From Bacteroidota bacterium (GTDB lineage Bacteria > Bacteroidota > Rhodothermia > Rhodothermales > Bin80): a stretch of DNA of 37,885 bases. Shown here piece by piece: positions 15,094 through 23,625 of the stretch (positions within the stretch are counted from its first letter, which is position 1; every line of letters begins with the position of its first letter). The DNA lies in NCBI GenBank assembly GCA_028873925.1, contig JAPPNA010000150.1:1-37885 (forward strand). Direction: 5' to 3'. The notes beneath the pieces are model-generated. The model was not told the origin of the DNA, made no database searches, and saw only the letters and a list, made by a program, of their open reading frames with translations. Both the position numbers and the translations under genes were made by a program.

Positions 15094-16954
15094 AATCGCC
15101 GAAGAACTTCCGAATAAGCGATTCCGGGTTGGGCGATCCCCAGTGCGTCCCCATCCACGCGGCGACCAGCGACGCGACAAACCCCCAGATTAGCGGATCC
15201 AGTCCGAACGGCCGGATCGGTGCCGTGCTGCCATAGGCCAGGAAGCCGGCCGCGTATAGCCCGAGATAGACCGCAAAGCCGCCGCACATGGAAGCCATCG
15301 CCCCAGCCTTGCTGAATTGGGGCCAGTAAAGCCCCAAGGCTACCGGCCCCAGAAATGCCACGGCCAGGCCGCCACCGGTGAATACCACCACATACTGCAG
15401 GAACTGCGGCGGATACAAGGCCCCCAGCGTTGCCACAAGCCCGACCAGAATCGTTACGCAGTAGCTCATCAGTCGCAGTCGTGCGGCGGGGGCCCGGGGG
15501 TTGATCGAACGCTGATAGACATCACGCACCACGCTGGAAGTGATCATCAGAATAAAGCTGTCTACCGTGCTCATGGCCGCCGCAAACGGTGCCGCAATCA
15601 GAAAACCGGCCAGCCACGGGATCCCCGCATTATCCGACAGCAAATAGGCCATAGCTGGCATGATGCGATCCGGGGTATGGTCCAGGCCCGGCACCAGCAG
15701 GCGGGCGCAGCAGAAGATGATCACCAGCGGGAAATAAATCAGGGCAAAATACATCGTCAGCGAAGCGATAGCGCGCTTGAGCGTTACGGTACCCGTAAAG
15801 GCCATTAGCCGGACCATGCTGCTGGGCTGCCCGGTACCTGCCACGGCCCAGAAGGCAAAAAACGAAATGGCCAGCCCGATAGGCAAAAAGCCGTTGGGAT
15901 CCGACGGACTCGGCCCGGGTGCCCGCATATAGGTGCCGGATTTACCGCTGCCGCGTGCGTACGCCCTGAGCTCATGAACGCGCGGTTCAGCTGGCAGTGA
16001 GGGCAGCGGTGAAGCTTTGATGCGGGTAATTTCGGAGGGAGTCATGATCCGGGTGACCTTTACGACACCGGAAAGCGTATCGCCCGCCGGAATGTATACC
16101 GGTTCCCCGGTGCGCAGCAGCCGCCCGTCATCTTCAAACCATGTGCCCATAGCAATGCGGACACCACTGGAAGGAGCGGCGCTATCCAGCGCAAACGAAG
16201 CCGTTCCCAGTTCCGGTGGCTCCATGACCTGCATGTCCTCGCTCGCTGAGCGAAGCCCGCCGACCTGATGCAGTGCCAGAAAGAGCATAATCAAAACTCC
16301 GGCCAACATCACGAATCCCTGCAGGACATCGGTCCAGACCACGGCCCGAAAACCGCCAAACATGGTGTAGACAATCACCAGCCCGGCGAAGATCAGCAGC
16401 CCCAACACATATTCCGGATCACCGTTCTGGGCGGCCAGCATGGGGACTGCCTGCTGCACCGCGAAAGCGGCATCCTGATAGAGTGCGGAAGAGCCCAGCA
16501 GCTGCTGCATGATCAGGGCCGCCAGTGTGAACTGGGGGATCAGATATACGCACAGCAGCAGGGCGAGCAGCAGGGTGCTAAGCACGGCGAGCGCCGGACT
16601 GCGGAAACGCTCCCGCAACACATCCGGCACGGTTACCGCTCCGGTTCGATGCGACAGCTGGCTGAGCCGTTTGCCCAACAGACCCATGGCACACAGCGGA
16701 AAGACCATGTAGCTGGCAATCCATAGGGCGAGCACCCAGCCGTGGGCGTAAATCAGCGAAGGGAATCCGGCAAAGGATCCCGCGGATGCGCTGGTTGCCC
16801 CGAAGGTAAGGGCCAGGGCAATCACCCCCAGACTGCGGCTCCCCAGGAAGTACTCGCTTATAAAGGACTTGCCGGATCCAACCCGGTGGGAAAGCCACGC
16901 CAGTACCAGCACCAAGCCGGTGTACCCCAGAAAGGCCAACAGGGAGATGTTCAT
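15038..16954 (-). CDS. Sodium:solute symporter (SSS family, PanF-like)
   Basis: The 638-residue inner-membrane transporter has the SSS fold (about 13 membrane helices), with hallmark segments such as EYFLGSRSLG, TFGATSASAGSFAGFPSL and AAPFAAAMSTVDSFILMITSS. It would import a carboxylate, amino acid or small peptide-like solute with sodium. It is longer than typical family members because of a roughly 115-residue soluble insertion (about 235-352) between membrane segments. The ATG overlaps the upstream YhdT-like gene by 4 nt, the arrangement of E. coli yhdT-panF. It is the last gene of a six-gene operon starting with a TonB receptor. Its 3' end overlaps the convergent M20 gene, an unusual arrangement with no room for a terminator. 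Confidence 0.92.
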   Translation of the reverse strand: MNISLLAFLGYTGLVLVLAWLSHRVGSGKSFISEYFLGSRSLGVIALALTFGATSASAGSFAGFPSLIYAHGWVLALWIASYMVFPLCAMGLLGKRLSQLSHRTGAVTVPDVLRERFRSPALAVLSTLLLALLLCVYLIPQFTLAALIMQQLLGSSALYQDAAFAVQQAVPMLAAQNGDPEYVLGLLIFAGLVIVYTMFGGFRAVVWTDVLQGFVMLAGVLIMLFLALHQVGGLRSASEDMQVMEPPELGTASFALDSAAPSSGVRIAMGTWFEDDGRLLRTGEPVYIPAGDTLSGVVKVTRIMTPSEITRIKASPLPSLPAEPRVHELRAYARGSGKSGTYMRAPGPSPSDPNGFLPIGLAISFFAFWAVAGTGQPSSMVRLMAFTGTVTLKRAIASLTMYFALIYFPLVIIFCCARLLVPGLDHTPDRIMPAMAYLLSDNAGIPWLAGFLIAAPFAAAMSTVDSFILMITSSVVRDVYQRSINPRAPAARLRLMSYCVTILVGLVATLGALYPPQFLQYVVVFTGGGLAVAFLGPVALGLYWPQFSKAGAMASMCGGFAVYLGLYAAGFLAYGSTAPIRPFGLDPLIWGFVASLVAAWMGTHWGSPNPESLIRKFFGDSIADNPRGDPGHPKAAGT

Positions 16955-17211
16955 GCCGCAGGTCGGGCATCATCATCCTGAATGGCTACCAGCGCATACC
17001 AGATGGAAAAAACTGTCGCCAGGGCCCAGGGCAGGACGATGCCGAACAATACCCATGAAGGTAGACCCCAGATGAGTGCAGGCGGCTCCTCGCTGTATGC
17101 AAAGAGAGCGCAATAGCCGAGGGTCCAAGCACCGCAGACAAGCCAGGCGGTTACGATATGGAGGGACTCTTTCCGGGCGCGCACAAACGATCGGCTGAGT
17201 TTGTCCATCAC
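16951..17211 (-). CDS. YhdT/DUF997-like small membrane protein
   Basis: The 86-residue protein has two hydrophobic helices (about 20-40 and 48-70) separated by a short polar loop (YSEEPPALIWGLPSWVLFG). The W-x-LPSWVLFGIVLPW segment fits YhdT-type proteins encoded directly upstream of PanF-type sodium symporters, which probably form a small subunit of the transporter. It overlaps the RidA gene at its 5' end and the symporter gene at its 3' end by 4 nt each, giving strict stoichiometric coupling. Confidence 0.8.
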   Translation of the reverse strand: MMDKLSRSFVRARKESLHIVTAWLVCGAWTLGYCALFAYSEEPPALIWGLPSWVLFGIVLPWALATVFSIWYALVAIQDDDARPAA

Positions 17212-17678
17212 GCCTTAAGCTCCAGAATTAACTCCGTCTCCACTGTACTGCCCAGTGGCAGCTGGGCCATACCGACCGCTGAACGCGCTCCTATACCGGC
17301 ATCCCCAAACACATGCCGGAGCAGTTCTGAGGCACCGTTGATCACCAGATGGGCCTCCGTGAATGTCGGGGCTGAATTGACATATCCGGTCAGGCGCAGC
17401 ACGCGGCTGATGTGCTCAAGAGAGCCAAGATCCTGGCGGACCATTCGAAGATTGTTGGCTGCGCACAGCGCGGCCGCTTGGATCGCATCTTCCACGCTGA
17501 TGTCGGTGGGCACTTTGCCCGCGTACCTCAACCTGCCGGTGGCCATCGGCACCGCGCCGGACACATACATTATCCGGCCGGTTACCGTGACCGGTTTGTA
17601 GATGGCTCCCGGTGTGGGGATATCATCAAGCGAATAGCCGAGGGCCGAGAGTCGCGAGTCTGGAGAATTACGGGTCAT
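17208..17678 (-). CDS. ridA: RidA family enamine/imine deaminase
   Basis: A 156-residue protein of the YjgF/RidA family, trimeric cytoplasmic enzymes that hydrolyse reactive enamines/imines such as 2-aminoacrylate to keto acids and ammonia. The longer N-terminus is typical of the about 150-residue branch. R132 in GARSAVGMAQLP sits at the position of the catalytic Arg of RidA, and E147 in VETELILE follows at the usual spacing. It lies between an M19 dipeptidase and the transporter subunits, joined by 4-nt overlaps. Placement next to a dipeptidase suggests it detoxifies or processes enamine products released from peptides. Confidence 0.9.
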   Translation of the reverse strand: MTRNSPDSRLSALGYSLDDIPTPGAIYKPVTVTGRIMYVSGAVPMATGRLRYAGKVPTDISVEDAIQAAALCAANNLRMVRQDLGSLEHISRVLRLTGYVNSAPTFTEAHLVINGASELLRHVFGDAGIGARSAVGMAQLPLGSTVETELILELKA

Positions 17679-18757
17679 CTGAGACAGCGGGTGAACAGTC
17701 GGCGCAGGTTGCCGTGAAAAATGCCGTGTACTTCTGCGGCAGTATAGCCGCGATTCCGCAGGATGCCGGACAGCTTCTGGATGTCACGATAGCGATCCAG
17801 TCCAAGAGGTGTCTGGTCACTGCCGAATCCACCATCCAGATCACTGCCGATAGCGCAGTGCCGGGCATTGCCGGCGAGCGAACAGATGTGGTCAATGTGG
17901 TCGGCGGCTGCGGCCAGGGACACCACGCTGCGATGAGTCTGCCCTCGCTGCCAGCCGGCGTACAGCATCCAGGCATCCAGGGCGGTGCCGATAACGGCAT
18001 CGCGGTCAATCAGCAGTCGGATCTGTTCATCGGACAGCTGTCGTTGGCCCGGCACCAGTGCCCGGCAATTGTGGTGACTGGCCAGCACCGGCCCGGTAAA
18101 GTCCTCCAGGACCTGCGCCATGCTCTGATCGGAGAGATGGGTAACGTCCAGCACAATCCCCAGCTCTTCAAAGGCCTGCAGCAGGTCCGCTGCCTGTGGC
18201 ATCAGCGGCCCTTCATGCCCGGTACCATGGGCATACTGACCGATGCCGTAGTGCGTCAGGCCCGCTGCACGCACCCCCTCCCCGTACCAGAAGTACGCAT
18301 CATCCGGGTCCAGAATCGGGTCACAGCCTTCAAAACTCAGAATTATGCCCAGCGGAGCGGACGAACCCTCCGCCCAATGGTCCTGGAGCTCCCGAGCAGT
18401 GCGCACCAGACGGACATCCCCGCTGTCGGCGAGCCATTGATAGTAGGCCAACTGACCGATGGCATGCGCGCGGGCAATGGGGCAGCTTGCGTATTCCAGG
18501 TCTTTGCGCAACACCGGAAATATCTCGGGCCTGCGCTGGCCCGATCGGACCAGCAGGGTGGCAATGCACACGCGTACGCCGGACTGTTGGAATTCGGGCA
18601 GGGAAGCTACGCAGCGCCCCCGGAAGGATCCGTCGGTGGCATGCGTTTCGGCCTGCTGAAGTTCCTCAAGGGGCAGTGATAAATCGCGATTGAACGACAG
18701 CGCGTTCCACGCAAGGTCCAAATGTGCGTCAAAGATCGGTATCAGAGGTTCCATCAC
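17675..18757 (-). CDS. M19 membrane-dipeptidase-type peptidase (cytoplasmic form)
   Basis: A 360-residue binuclear-zinc dipeptidase of family M19 (renal dipeptidase type), which hydrolyses dipeptides, including D- and dehydro-residues. Metal ligands are present: H12 and D14 (AHLD), E143 (SFEG), H207 (VTHLS) and H228 or H229 (ASHHN); D306 (GSDLDGG) is the catalytic acid region. There is no signal peptide, so it should be cytoplasmic, unlike many M19 members. It overlaps the upstream DUF4249 gene and the downstream RidA gene by 4 nt each. The operon therefore moves a substrate from the outer membrane through a symporter to cytosolic cleavage. Confidence 0.93.
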   Translation of the reverse strand: MMEPLIPIFDAHLDLAWNALSFNRDLSLPLEELQQAETHATDGSFRGRCVASLPEFQQSGVRVCIATLLVRSGQRRPEIFPVLRKDLEYASCPIARAHAIGQLAYYQWLADSGDVRLVRTARELQDHWAEGSSAPLGIILSFEGCDPILDPDDAYFWYGEGVRAAGLTHYGIGQYAHGTGHEGPLMPQAADLLQAFEELGIVLDVTHLSDQSMAQVLEDFTGPVLASHHNCRALVPGQRQLSDEQIRLLIDRDAVIGTALDAWMLYAGWQRGQTHRSVVSLAAAADHIDHICSLAGNARHCAIGSDLDGGFGSDQTPLGLDRYRDIQKLSGILRNRGYTAAEVHGIFHGNLRRLFTRCLR

Positions 18758-19659
18758 GATTCCGCGCCCGATTCGCCCAGTACATAGAATCCTGCCCGTC
18801 GGATCAAGGCCAGCGGCGGGCGGAAGGTTACAGACTCGGTGAATCCGCTGCCGAAGTAGCCAAATCCGTTTTCCACATTGGAGAACGAGCCCGGTTCAAC
18901 CAGATAATCGGGATCAAACACGCCAATCGGAGAGACCCAGCTCTGGTCGCCGACATGAACGGTTACGTTTATCTGGCGCAGGTCAATGATGTCCGTTGTT
19001 ACCGAGTTATCCTCATTAAAGGCCCGATAGATTTCATTGTAATCCCGAATCAGGTCCACTTCCAGCAGGAATCCGTCCGGCACCGGACTCGGCTCGCCGA
19101 CATAATTGAATAGGAGAGGCTTGAATATCGGGTTGCTGCCGCCCTCGCTGAAGCCCACCAGAATGTATTCCACATCTATGCGGGGCAATGCCGGAGGGCT
19201 GCCGCGGATCAGCAGGGGCATAAGGGCCTCTGCGGGTCGTAGGGTGTCGGGCTCCAGCGGCTCCAACACCACCGGGTGCGGCACGGTTGTCACAGCTGCG
19301 GTAGTGGCACCATCCGAGCGGAGCACTTCAAGTCGGTACGTCTCGCCGCCGTTGGCCTCAAAAACGGCCCAGAACACATGGCGGTAATCACCATCCTCCA
19401 GGGTTACGACCGAGTCTTCCCAGATGGTCCGTACCCCTGTATCCAAATTGGTCGTTGACACGATGGCATCCAGTGGTTCGGGCCGGACGAGTGCAATATT
19501 GGATTTAATTTCAAAGAGGCGTACTGCGTGGGTGTCTGACTTCGGGTTCATCATGCCGAAGAGCGAGAACGGCTGGTCTATATCCAGTCGGGTATTAACA
19601 GTTTCGCGGCAGGCCGCAAGAAGCAGCAGTGCGGCGAGGGCTGACACCATGTGCTTCAT
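18754..19659 (-). CDS. DUF4249 lipoprotein
   Basis: The 301-residue lipoprotein has a lipobox ending at C17 (LLLLAAC) and an all-beta body with segments such as SFSNVENGFGYFGSGFTE near the C-terminus, typical of DUF4249. These Bacteroidota proteins are encoded directly after TonB-dependent receptors and are thought to be surface-exposed lids or binding partners of the receptor barrel. Here the gene starts 3 nt after the receptor stop and overlaps the M19 gene by 4 nt. No enzymatic residues are recognised. Confidence 0.85.
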   Translation of the reverse strand: MKHMVSALAALLLLAACRETVNTRLDIDQPFSLFGMMNPKSDTHAVRLFEIKSNIALVRPEPLDAIVSTTNLDTGVRTIWEDSVVTLEDGDYRHVFWAVFEANGGETYRLEVLRSDGATTAAVTTVPHPVVLEPLEPDTLRPAEALMPLLIRGSPPALPRIDVEYILVGFSEGGSNPIFKPLLFNYVGEPSPVPDGFLLEVDLIRDYNEIYRAFNEDNSVTTDIIDLRQINVTVHVGDQSWVSPIGVFDPDYLVEPGSFSNVENGFGYFGSGFTESVTFRPPLALIRRAGFYVLGESGAES

Positions 19660-19662
19660 GGC

Positions 19663-21924
19663 TCAATTAAAGGTCGCCTTCATGCCCAAAGTCGGTACGA
19701 TCGGAAGCTGCCAGTTATACTGGGTGGTAAAGATGTCCAAGGCAAAGAGGTTGCGGCGGTTGTAGAGGTTTATGGCCCCAACCTGGGCGGTCAGGCCGAC
19801 ATTGCCCACCACAAAATCCCGCTCAACGGACACATCCAGCCGGTGGTAGGTAGGCAGGATGCCCCGGAAGGGGCGGCCGTAGATCACGCGCTGATCATCC
19901 TCAACGGAAAACATGTCCTGCACACCATCCATCATGACAAATCCGTCAAAGCCGTAGACATGGTTGAACGGGCGTCCGCTGCCGAAATTCCAGCGCGCAC
20001 TGATATCAAAATCGCGTACCCGGGTCGCCAGCACCAGGTTCAGCTGATGGCGCCGATCGTGCGGGGGACGAAAAGTCAGATTCTCTGCGCCGAACCAAAG
20101 CAGGGCCGAAGGCTGCCGCGACGTATACTCCACCGATGCCAGTCCGTAGTTGACGTAGCCGTACATCCGTCGGCGCCGCACTTCGGCGCGCAGCTCAAGG
20201 CCCGCCGCTTCCCCGTCCGCCCGTTGCAGCCTTGAGGTGAAGCGCGGAAACGATGTCCACTCAGAAATAAACAGATCCTTGAGCCGCTTGTAGTACACTT
20301 CGGCGGACACTTCCAGCCAGGCAGCCGGACTTACCCGGTACCCTGCCAGCGTATGGAACGCCTGGGACAGCTCCTCGATGGGAGCGCTGCGCCAGGAGGT
20401 AAACAGATTGGTCGCATCCCGGCGGTCATGCAGGCCGAATATCTCCTGATGGTACCAGCCGGCTCCGGTGCTGACTTCATGCTCGCCTCGCTGCCATATG
20501 ACGCGAAAGCGGGCTTCGTAGGGACCCCTCTGCTCCTGGCCCGGAAACAGTTCGGCCAACAGGGTGACGCGCGCCTTCAGGCCTCCAGCGATATAGAAGT
20601 CCGGCTCCAGATAGACACCGGCCTTATGCCGGCGGCTGAAGCCCTCTTCAAGGTCCTGAAAGAGTCCGCCCAAGTGTGCGGTAACTTGGGGTGCCCGCCA
20701 GTACAGGCCCCATTTCCACTGGGTACGCTCATAGAAGCTGGTCATCTTCGCGGCATACTGGAACCCTTCAATTCGCGCCCAGCGCACCGGGTCATCCGCC
20801 GGGCCCTGGTCGGTTTCCATGCGCGAATACGACAACAGAATCTCCGCGATAAAGGGAAGCGCGCGCGGCAGCACCACATACCGCAGGCCGATGGCTGTGT
20901 TCGTCCACCCGACTTCCTCCAGGATGCGGTCTTCTGACTCAAGTCCGATTCTGCCCCGATCACGCGTATGCAGTGCGCTGACCGACAACTGACTGTTAGC
21001 GCTGAGGATGCCGTGCATTTTGGCAAAACCGTCTCCGAAGGTATAGGGCATATCCTGGCTTACGTACTGTTGGGCCAGCGGCTCTACCAGGGATTGACGC
21101 ACAGAACCGATCAGTGAGAGACGGTCCCGGATCAGCGGCCCTTCAAACTGTCCGGCGCTTACAAACGGCGACAGCGAGACCGTGCCGCCGTAGTCCCGCT
21201 TATTGCCATTGCGGGAGCGGATGTCAATGACTGACGAAATTCGTCCGGTAAAGGGCGCACCGTATCCGGCGGTATGGATGTCGGCTTGTTGAATAATGTC
21301 TGACGGGAAGGCCGAATAAAAGCCCAGAATATGGTAGGGCTGGTACACGTACATACCATCAATCAGGGTCATGTTGTGGGAGGGTTCACCACCCCGAATG
21401 AAGTACTGCCCCCCGCGGTCTCCCAGACTGACCACGCCCGGCAGTGTTGTCAGATAACTGGCCAGATCGCCCGACACATCCGGCGTGGGCAACAGGTCCA
21501 TGTCCTTGGGCGTGATGGTCTGCAGGCCAGCGGTTACGCGGGCCGCGCCGGTTTCCGTTGCGGCTTCCACCGTGATTTCGCCCAGTTCCGCCCCGCCTGC
21601 TGTAAGTTCGATGTTGAGTGTCAGCCGCTGGCCACTGCGGAAGATGAGTGTGTCTGACCAGGACGTGTAGCCGACATAGGAAACGCGCAGGATGTAGGTG
21701 GCGGGCACGATACGGGTCAGGTTGTAAATTCCGTCCGAGTTGGTGGAACCGCCGCGCAGATCTCCGTTGAGGCTCTCCAGGATCACATTTACCCCAACCA
21801 GCCCTTCCCCATCGGCGGCATCGGTAATGAAGCCCCGGATGCTGACCGTCTGCGCCAGGGTGATCTGGGATGACAACAGCGCTGCGACCCATAGGGCAAG
21901 AGCAAATCGCGAATGTGCAGTCAA
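19663..21924 (-). CDS. TonB-dependent outer-membrane receptor with carboxypeptidase-regulatory-like N-domain
   Basis: From the TTG at 21924 this gives 753 residues: a signal peptide (FALALWVAALLSSQITLAQ), a carboxypeptidase-regulatory-like beta-sandwich (about 20-105, ISIRGF...GVNVILESLNGDLRG...SYVGY), a TonB plug (PDVSGDLASYLTTLPGVV, YFIRGGEPSHNMTLIDGM) and a beta-barrel ending in aliphatic and aromatic residues. The frame extends to another TTG at 22008, but that adds residues unlike a leader. It would import a substrate with TonB energy. It is the first gene of the operon with the DUF4249, M19, RidA, YhdT-like and SSS genes. The start lies opposite the divergent gene at 22030, so the roughly 105-bp interval carries both promoters. 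Confidence 0.9.
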   Translation of the reverse strand: MTAHSRFALALWVAALLSSQITLAQTVSIRGFITDAADGEGLVGVNVILESLNGDLRGGSTNSDGIYNLTRIVPATYILRVSYVGYTSWSDTLIFRSGQRLTLNIELTAGGAELGEITVEAATETGAARVTAGLQTITPKDMDLLPTPDVSGDLASYLTTLPGVVSLGDRGGQYFIRGGEPSHNMTLIDGMYVYQPYHILGFYSAFPSDIIQQADIHTAGYGAPFTGRISSVIDIRSRNGNKRDYGGTVSLSPFVSAGQFEGPLIRDRLSLIGSVRQSLVEPLAQQYVSQDMPYTFGDGFAKMHGILSANSQLSVSALHTRDRGRIGLESEDRILEEVGWTNTAIGLRYVVLPRALPFIAEILLSYSRMETDQGPADDPVRWARIEGFQYAAKMTSFYERTQWKWGLYWRAPQVTAHLGGLFQDLEEGFSRRHKAGVYLEPDFYIAGGLKARVTLLAELFPGQEQRGPYEARFRVIWQRGEHEVSTGAGWYHQEIFGLHDRRDATNLFTSWRSAPIEELSQAFHTLAGYRVSPAAWLEVSAEVYYKRLKDLFISEWTSFPRFTSRLQRADGEAAGLELRAEVRRRRMYGYVNYGLASVEYTSRQPSALLWFGAENLTFRPPHDRRHQLNLVLATRVRDFDISARWNFGSGRPFNHVYGFDGFVMMDGVQDMFSVEDDQRVIYGRPFRGILPTYHRLDVSVERDFVVGNVGLTAQVGAINLYNRRNLFALDIFTTQYNWQLPIVPTLGMKATFN

Positions 21925-22029
21925 GGGCGCAGCCGATTGATGATGGCTAAAAAATAGCCCAATGCACGCACTCAAACATAAACCCGGATCATCGGTAGAT
22001 TGCCACAATTAAGGAGAACCTCTCACCCC

Positions 22030-22881
22030 ATGCATTCGCGACGCACATTTCTTGAAATTCTCACCGGAGGAGCCGCTTTGGGCGCATTGAGCGCATGCGG
22101 GCAGCAACAGATGGCGGCCCCAGGTGCCCAGGTTGCGCTTCAGCTGTATTCGGTACGTAGCTCTATGGCGGAAGATCTGCAGGGCACCCTGGGTCGTGTG
22201 GCCCGGATGGGCCTGCGCCGGGTGGAGACAGCCTTCTGGCCGGAGCATGTATCGCTTGGGGAGGCGGGCCGGCTGCTGGCGGACACGGGCTTGGAGGTGA
22301 TCAGCGCCCATGTGGAGCTGCCCGTTGGGGAGCACCGCGATGCCATGTTGGAGGCGGCCGATGCGTATGACTGCACACGCATGGTCTGGCACGGATGGCC
22401 GGAGGATGAGCGTTACGCCACCTTGGAGGGTGTGCGCATACTGGCAGAGGAATACAACGAGTCGCATGCCTTTGCCAGCCGAAACGGGTTGGAGCTGTAT
22501 CTGCACAATCACTGGTGGGAGTTTGAAGAGGTGGAGGGGCAGTTGCCATTCTATGTACTGCTGGAGGAGCTGGATGAGGGAGTTCTTTTTGAATTGGATG
22601 TCTGGTGGGCAAAGGTGGCGGGGCAGGACCCGGCCCGTGTGGTCAGCGATTTTGGCGCGCGCGCGCCGTTGTTGCACATCAAGGATGGCAAGGTGCTCGG
22701 TACGGAAGGCCCTATGGTGGCCGCCGGTCAGGGTTTGCAGGATTTCTTTGCCATTGCAGCGGCGGCAGCGGGCCATACCGCATACTTGATTATTGAGCTG
22801 GATAACTGTGAGACCGACATGTTTTCGGCCATCGAGCAGAGCCGGACATTTCTGATCGAAAACAGTCTGGGTGCCCCATAA
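22030..22881 (+). CDS. Tat-exported lipoprotein, sugar phosphate isomerase/epimerase-like TIM barrel
   Basis: The 283-residue protein begins with a twin-arginine signal (MHSRRTFLEIL) and a lipobox Cys at 23 (LSACG), so it is exported and lipid-anchored. The body is a xylose-isomerase-like TIM barrel: GAQVALQLYSVRS near the first strand, MGLRRVETAFW, ELYLHNHWWEF (Glu/His metal site), GVLFELDVWWAK, LLHIKDG (His/Lys/Asp) and LIIELDNCE near the end. Exported members are common in this phylum, and activity on keto-sugars or inositols is possible but not shown. An AAGGAG at 22011-22016 precedes the ATG by 13 nt. A TTG start at 22000 in the same frame would spoil the Tat signal and is rejected. Confidence 0.9.
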   Translation: MHSRRTFLEILTGGAALGALSACGQQQMAAPGAQVALQLYSVRSSMAEDLQGTLGRVARMGLRRVETAFWPEHVSLGEAGRLLADTGLEVISAHVELPVGEHRDAMLEAADAYDCTRMVWHGWPEDERYATLEGVRILAEEYNESHAFASRNGLELYLHNHWWEFEEVEGQLPFYVLLEELDEGVLFELDVWWAKVAGQDPARVVSDFGARAPLLHIKDGKVLGTEGPMVAAGQGLQDFFAIAAAAAGHTAYLIIELDNCETDMFSAIEQSRTFLIENSLGAP

Positions 22882-22922
22882 GGGCGCAAGACAAAGCCCG
22901 GTGGCGGGCCGGATTACACCTC

Positions 22923-23588
22923 ATGCGCGAGCCGATTGCCCTGTGCTTCAGTGGCGGTAAGGACAGTATGCTGGCCCTTCATACGCTGCGCGCCGGGAAG
23001 CACTACGAAGTGGGACACCTTATAACGACTGTAACGGACGCGTATGATCGCGTAAGTATGCACGGGACGCGCCGGAGCCTGTTGCGCCGGCAATGCGCCG
23101 CATTGGGTCTGCCGGTAATGGAAGTGGTCGTGCCACCGGAATCCTCCAATCTGGTCTATGAGGAAAAAATGGGGCACGCGTTTGCGGCGCTATCCGAAAG
23201 AGGCCTTCGGAAGGTCGCGTTTGGCGACATCTTACTGGAGGACCTGCGCGCCTATCGGGAAAAGCAGCTGGCAGAATTCGGGCTGACAGGCGTGTTTCCC
23301 TTATGGATGCAGTCCACGCGGACTCTGGCGCATCAGTTCCTTGGAGATGGTTTCCGGGCAATTACGGTGTGCGTGTACGCAAAGGTATTGGGCGAGGCTT
23401 TTGCCGGGCGAGATTATGATGCCTCGTTCTTGAGTGATCTGCCGGATGGTGTTGACCCGTGCGGCGAGAATGGCGAATTCCACACGTTCGTGCATGTCGG
23501 GCCCGGGCTGTCGGATCCGATTTCGTTTACACCCGGACGGACCGTTCGGCGCGGTGAATTTTTCTTCCACAACCTGCTGCCCACCTGA
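22923..23588 (+). CDS. Dph6-type (DUF71) ATP-binding protein
   Basis: A 221-residue PP-loop ATPase of the diphthine-ammonia ligase (DUF71/PF01902) family. The PP-loop SGGKDS is at 10-15, AFGDI at 99-103 and GVDPCGENGEFHTFV at about 176-190, the conserved family block. In archaea and eukaryotes the family amidates diphthine on EF2; bacteria lack diphthamide, so the substrate here is unknown. It starts 41 nt after the TIM-barrel gene and may be co-transcribed. It converges with the cupredoxin gene, leaving a 37-nt gap. Confidence 0.92.
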   Translation: MREPIALCFSGGKDSMLALHTLRAGKHYEVGHLITTVTDAYDRVSMHGTRRSLLRRQCAALGLPVMEVVVPPESSNLVYEEKMGHAFAALSERGLRKVAFGDILLEDLRAYREKQLAEFGLTGVFPLWMQSTRTLAHQFLGDGFRAITVCVYAKVLGEAFAGRDYDASFLSDLPDGVDPCGENGEFHTFVHVGPGLSDPISFTPGRTVRRGEFFFHNLLPT

Positions 23589-23625
23589 GGCGGCGGTTGC
23601 TGTTATCCGGTTTTGGCGTACTCAG

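Noticed and set aside
17612-18679. 355-residue plus-strand frame
   Set aside because: It is antisense to the M19 gene, whose metal ligands are all conserved. The frame has no domain-like sequence.
22888-22912. Terminator after the TIM-barrel gene
   Set aside because: GCCCG/CGGGC forms only a 5-bp stem with no T-tract, and the next gene probably shares the transcript.
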